Of a stretch of DNA of 26,079 nucleotides, positions 23,257 through 26,079 are shown piece by piece; position 1 is the first letter of the stretch, and each line of letters opens with the position of its first letter. Under the pieces are notes generated by a model, which saw only the letters and a list, made by a program, of their open reading frames with translations, was not told the DNA's origin and searched no databases. Made by a program: the position numbers and the translations under genes. This DNA is from JANYCG01 sp031397915 (GTDB lineage: Bacteria > Pseudomonadota > Gammaproteobacteria > Burkholderiales > Burkholderiaceae_C): positions 1-26,079 of the forward strand of contig JANNMM010000216.1 of assembly GCA_031397915.1 (NCBI GenBank). Reading direction: 5' to 3'.

Positions 23257-23793
23257 GTGGCAACCAAAAGTGTATTGTCCGATTCGCGCCAGGTGGCCCG
23301 CGCGGTGGCGCTGATCCAGCTCGGTGCGCGCCTGCAGGTGCTGGAGTCGGAAACCGACCTGTCTTACGAGCGGCTTCTGCGTCTGTATAAAGAAGTCGCC
23401 GGGCACTCGCCGGCCAAAGGCCAGTTGCCGTTTTCGATCGACTGGTTTCTCTCCTGGCAGCCCAACATCCACGCCTCGCTGTTCCTGGCGATCCACGAAT
23501 ACCTGGGCAAGGCCAGCGCGCTGGAGGACATCGACCTCATCATGAAAGCCTTCAAGCTCTACGCGGAGCAGGTTAAAAGCTGTGGTGTCGAGCCCTTGCT
23601 GTCGATCACACGGGCCTGGCGCCTGGTGAAATTCATCGACACCCAGCGGCTGGTGACAAACGATTGCACCAAGTGCGGTGGGCATTTCGTCACTGAGCCG
23701 CACGCCCGTGCCAGCACCTACGTCTGCGGTTTGTGTGCGCCACCCGCACGCGCCGGTAAAAGTACGGCTGCAGGCGGGATTGTGCTGCACTGA
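23257..23793 (+). CDS. flhC: Flagellar transcriptional activator subunit FlhC
   Basis: The zinc-containing DNA-binding partner of FlhD; the 178-residue length is normal. Residues 8-45 (QVARAVALIQLGARLQVLE and LSYERLLRLYKEVAG) match the FlhD-contacting part. PFSIDWFLSWQPNIHASLF follows. Four cysteines at 137, 140, 157 and 160 (CTKCGG and YVCGLC) form the zinc site, with the spacing of the Escherichia coli protein. It starts at GTG 23257, as no ATG fits. The C-terminal tail is short and basic. It ends 23 bp from the convergent pirin gene. Confidence 0.95.
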   Translation: MATKSVLSDSRQVARAVALIQLGARLQVLESETDLSYERLLRLYKEVAGHSPAKGQLPFSIDWFLSWQPNIHASLFLAIHEYLGKASALEDIDLIMKAFKLYAEQVKSCGVEPLLSITRAWRLVKFIDTQRLVTNDCTKCGGHFVTEPHARASTYVCGLCAPPARAGKSTAAGGIVLH

Positions 23794-23816
23794 ACCGGCC
23801 CTCTGCCGGCGCACCT

Positions 23817-24692
23817 TCAGCTATGCCGGGCTTGCGGCAAGGGCACGAATTCATTTTCGCCGGGCACCGGTTCAAACCGCTGCGCCTGCCAATCCTCCTG
23901 GGCCTGCACAATCCGCTCCTTTCGGCTGGCGACGAAATTCCAGACCACGAAGCGGTGCCCCAGCGGCGTGCCGCCCACCAGTACCAGCCGGGTGTCGTGT
24001 TGGGCCTGCATCACCGGTACCGTTTGCGTCTCCAGTACCGCGAGCTTGCGGGCCGCAACGGCAGACCCGTCGAGTGAAAAGTCCTTGTCCACGCTGTAAA
24101 TGGCGCGTTCCTCGGCCAGCGCGGGTATCGCCAGGCTGGCACCGGCCCGCAGCTGGATGTCCAGGTACAGCGTGGGCGAGACGGTGTGCACCGGGGACGT
24201 GGCCCCGAAGGCGCTGCCGATCAGGACCCGCACCCGGGCACCCGGCAGGTCAACCTGGGGAATGGCACTGGCAGGCGTGTGCTCAAACGACGGCGCGTCT
24301 TCCTCATGCGCGGGCGGCAAGGCAGCCCACAATTGCACGCCGTGGCTGGTGCGCATCTGGCTGCGAAGCTCGTCAGGGGTGCGCTCTGAATGCACGATGC
24401 CGCGTCCGGCGGTCATCCAGTTGATCGCGCCCGGCTCAATACGCTGCACGACACCGGTGGAGTCGCGGTGCATCATGGCGCCTTCGAACAGGTAGGTCAC
24501 CGTGGCCAGGCCGATGTGCGGGTGGGGCCGCACGTCGTGGTTGTCATTCGGCCCCGCGGTGACCGGGCCAAAATGGTCGAAAAACACGAAGGGGCCAACC
24601 GCCTGGCGCTGGGCCGCCGGCAACACCCGGTGCACAGTAAAACCGCCGCCCAGGTCATGGGCACGTGGCGCAATCAGGACGGGCTCGGGCAT
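23817..24692 (-). CDS. Pirin family protein
   Basis: A 291-residue bicupin. The N-terminal cupin has the metal ligands of pirins: His57 and His59 in RPHPHIGLATVTYLFEG, and His101 and Glu103 in GRGIVHSER. FVFFDHFGP and HGVQLWAALP are family hallmarks, and the C-terminal cupin carries a typical GTPLGHRFVVWNFVAS. Bacterial pirins bind iron; some oxidise quercetin and others modulate metabolic enzymes, so the role here is open. AAGGAG upstream of the ATG at 24690-24692 supports the start. It stands alone, convergent with flhC and divergent from the small membrane protein gene. Confidence 0.94.
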   Translation of the reverse strand: MPEPVLIAPRAHDLGGGFTVHRVLPAAQRQAVGPFVFFDHFGPVTAGPNDNHDVRPHPHIGLATVTYLFEGAMMHRDSTGVVQRIEPGAINWMTAGRGIVHSERTPDELRSQMRTSHGVQLWAALPPAHEEDAPSFEHTPASAIPQVDLPGARVRVLIGSAFGATSPVHTVSPTLYLDIQLRAGASLAIPALAEERAIYSVDKDFSLDGSAVAARKLAVLETQTVPVMQAQHDTRLVLVGGTPLGHRFVVWNFVASRKERIVQAQEDWQAQRFEPVPGENEFVPLPQARHS

Positions 24693-24787
24693 GGTTGATC
24701 TCCTTCAGACTTGTTTATACGCCCGATTCAGTTAGAGTGGCAGGCACCCGGCGAATGGTCACGTGAAAAGTCACGCCAGGGCCCACC

Positions 24788-25132
24788 ATGTACGAGTCCC
24801 GAAAACACACACCCTTGAATTCCGGTGCTTTTGCATCGCGCCTGATGGCTCACCTGGCTGCGGCACTGGGTTTGCTGGCCTTTTCCCTGGCGGTGGGCGT
24901 TTGGGGTTACATGCAATTTGAGGCCCTGCCCCTGATCGACGCCTTTCTCAACGTCGCCATGTTGCTCGGCGGCATGGGACCCGTCAACAACCCAGCCACC
25001 TACGGCGGCAAGCTGTTTGCCGGTTTGTACGCCTTGTACGCCGGGCTGGTGTTCATCATCAGCACCGCGCTGATCGTGACCCCGATCGCGCACCGGGTGC
25101 TGCACAAATTTCATTGGGATTCCGAATTGTGA
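24788..25132 (+). CDS. Small membrane protein with pore-loop channel-like layout
   Basis: A 114-residue protein that I do not recognise by name. A basic N-terminus is followed by TM1 (about 20-42). A re-entrant-looking stretch LPLIDAFLNVAMLLGGMGPV (47-66) and NPATYGGKLFAG then lead to TM2 (about 75-100). The spacing and the words W/L-x-DAF...LL-filter...T-x-GGKLFA-x-x-YAL resemble the TM1-pore helix-filter-TM2 module of potassium channels, but the filter position reads GGMGPV instead of TVGYGD. The loop is probably not potassium-selective. The C-terminus is short, with HKFHWDSEL. Its stop overlaps the GTG of the next gene (GTGA), so the two are translated together. The ribosome binding site is weak. 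Confidence 0.75.
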   Translation: MYESRKHTPLNSGAFASRLMAHLAAALGLLAFSLAVGVWGYMQFEALPLIDAFLNVAMLLGGMGPVNNPATYGGKLFAGLYALYAGLVFIISTALIVTPIAHRVLHKFHWDSEL

Positions 25133-26025
25133 AACAACTTCTCCCTGCGGCACATGGGTTCGCCTCCGGATCCAAATCGGCACGCGCGCTTGCACGCGCG
25201 CTCGCGCTCGCACTGACCTTGGCAGCCCCCGGCGCCTTCGCCCAAGGCGCGGGCGCCAGTGAGGGCTTGACCGAAACCCTGCAGCGCGTGCCCCTGGGCC
25301 GCGGCGTCGACCTGAACCTGCTGGTGAGCCAGCGCACCGGCGCGCAACCCGCCATCGCCGTGCTGCTCTTTGCGGGTTACCCCGGCATCCTGAACCTGCG
25401 CGAGGAGAATGGCGCTGTCGTGACCGACATGGGCGGCAATTTCCTGATCCGCGCGCGCCGCCACCTCAACAGCAACCAGGTCTTCACCGTCGCCGTCGAT
25501 TGCCCCACCGACCAGTTGAAGCGCTGTGACGACGCTTACCGCACCTCAGCGCAACACGTGGCCGACATCGCCGAAGCGGTAGACGCCGTGAAAGCAAAAT
25601 ACGCGGTGCGCCAGGTTTACCTGGCTGGCACGAGTTACGGCACGGTGTCAACCTCGTTCCTGGCGCGCGATCTAGGCGGCCGGGCAGACGGTGCCATCCA
25701 CACCGCCACCATGACCGAAATGCCAAGGCGTGGCGGCCACGGGTTGGCCATGGCGACGTTTGACTGGTCTGCCGCCAAAATGCCGCAGCTCTTCATCCAC
25801 CACAAGGACGACCCGTGTTGGGCCACGCCTTACGCCAGTGTGGTGGCGCGGCGCAAAGAGGTGCCGCTGATCACCGTGCAGGGCTCGGTGGAGCCGCGCG
25901 GCGAGCCGTGCCAGGCCCGCAGCCAGCACGGGTTTGTGGGGCGCGAGCGTGAGGTGATGCTGGCGCTGCACGACTGGGTGACGACGCGCAAACTGCCACA
26001 AACGGTGGGCGCGCCAGGCAATTGA
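25129..26025 (+). CDS. Exported alpha/beta-hydrolase-fold protein
   Basis: A 298-residue protein with a signal peptide: basic start, hydrophobic LARALALALTLAAPGAFAQ, cleavage likely after AFA. The mature part has an alpha/beta-hydrolase layout: AVLLFAGYPG (oxyanion strand), the nucleophile elbow GTSYGT with Ser near residue 176, a later HHKDDPCW with a candidate acidic residue, and SQHGF with a candidate His. Cysteines in VDCPTD, KRCDD, DDPCW and GEPCQ could form disulfides in the periplasm. The substrate is unknown. GTG at 25129 overlaps the preceding stop and is preferred to a TTG 15 bases earlier. It is the last gene seen and ends 21 bp before a palindrome. Confidence 0.8.
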   Translation: MKQLLPAAHGFASGSKSARALARALALALTLAAPGAFAQGAGASEGLTETLQRVPLGRGVDLNLLVSQRTGAQPAIAVLLFAGYPGILNLREENGAVVTDMGGNFLIRARRHLNSNQVFTVAVDCPTDQLKRCDDAYRTSAQHVADIAEAVDAVKAKYAVRQVYLAGTSYGTVSTSFLARDLGGRADGAIHTATMTEMPRRGGHGLAMATFDWSAAKMPQLFIHHKDDPCWATPYASVVARRKEVPLITVQGSVEPRGEPCQARSQHGFVGREREVMLALHDWVTTRKLPQTVGAPGN

Positions 26026-26046
26026 CGCGGCTTGCGTAGTCGCCGG

Positions 26047-26073
26047 AGTTTGCTACTATAAAAATAGCAAACT
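26047..26073. repeat. Perfect 9-bp palindrome with AT-rich loop after the hydrolase gene
   Basis: AGTTTGCTA pairs with TAGCAAACT around a 9-base loop CTATAAAAA. It lies 21 bp past the stop codon at the window edge. No T-tract follows, so it is not a classical terminator. It has the look of the short dispersed TTTGCTA/TAGCAAA elements I recall from Comamonadaceae intergenic regions (recollection, not checked). Confidence 0.6.
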
Positions 26074-26079
26074 AAGACC

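Noticed and set aside
23795..23809. CCGGC/GCCGG hairpin between flhC and the pirin gene
   Set aside because: Stem of 5 bp with no T-tract; too weak to call.
25180..25202. GCACGCGCGCT direct repeat in the hydrolase signal-peptide region
   Set aside because: Explained by repeated Ala-Leu-Ala-Arg codons in a GC-rich signal sequence.
1..26079. CRISPR arrays, tRNA or rRNA genes, transposases, integrases, toxin-antitoxin pairs
   Set aside because: None seen on reading both strands; all substantial open frames are assigned to the genes above.

Overview
The window looks like a chromosomal segment of a high-GC betaproteobacterium, most likely a member of the Comamonadaceae in the Burkholderiales. 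This is inferred from gene content and protein style: an FlhDC flagellar master regulator, type III pantothenate kinase, TakP-like TRAP transporter, and a persulfide dioxygenase-rhodanese fusion beside YeeE/YedE halves. There are no rRNA or tRNA genes, no CRISPR array, no insertion sequence and no phage genes. 28 protein genes are called; one is cut by the left edge and one is broken by a frameshift.

Layout, left to right. (1) 1-3701, minus strand: the end of a surface-polysaccharide locus, transcribed rfbB-rfbD-rfbA-rfbC (dTDP-L-rhamnose synthesis) and then the start of a Wzz-like chain-length gene. rfbC carries an apparent +1 frameshift. (2) 3757-7607, minus strand: a TRAP transporter dctP-dctQ-dctM with a stem-loop between P and Q and a terminator after M. 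DctM has an unusual proline-rich repeat insertion. Divergent from it at 7825 is a Tat-signal-bearing fumarylacetoacetate-hydrolase-fold protein. (3) 8675-11118: a sulfur locus with two YeeE/YedE half-transporters (minus), a divergent CsoR/DUF156-type repressor and a persulfide dioxygenase-rhodanese fusion (plus), with an operator-like inverted repeat in the shared promoter. A very AT-rich non-coding stretch follows (11151-11320, about 22% GC). (4) 11329-18270: general metabolism, namely an amidase, coaX, an M14-like/M20 peptidase pair, and an orphan molybdopterin oxidoreductase.

(5) 18310-23793: signalling and motility. A soluble REC-HisKA_3 hybrid kinase and its NarL-type regulator converge on a minus-strand mini-operon fliT-fliG-fliM-fliN, which diverges from flhD-flhC. 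FliG is only 259 residues and stops before the C-terminal torque-generating domain, and fliE, F, H, I, J, K and L are missing between these genes. This is the strongest candidate for something unusual. (6) 23817-26025: a pirin (minus), then a small membrane protein built like a two-TM pore-loop channel with a non-canonical filter, overlapping the start of an exported alpha/beta hydrolase. The window ends in a perfect 9-bp palindrome.

Functions are inferred from sequence motifs read by eye. No database search was run. Starts moved inward from the longest reading frame are explained in each entry.
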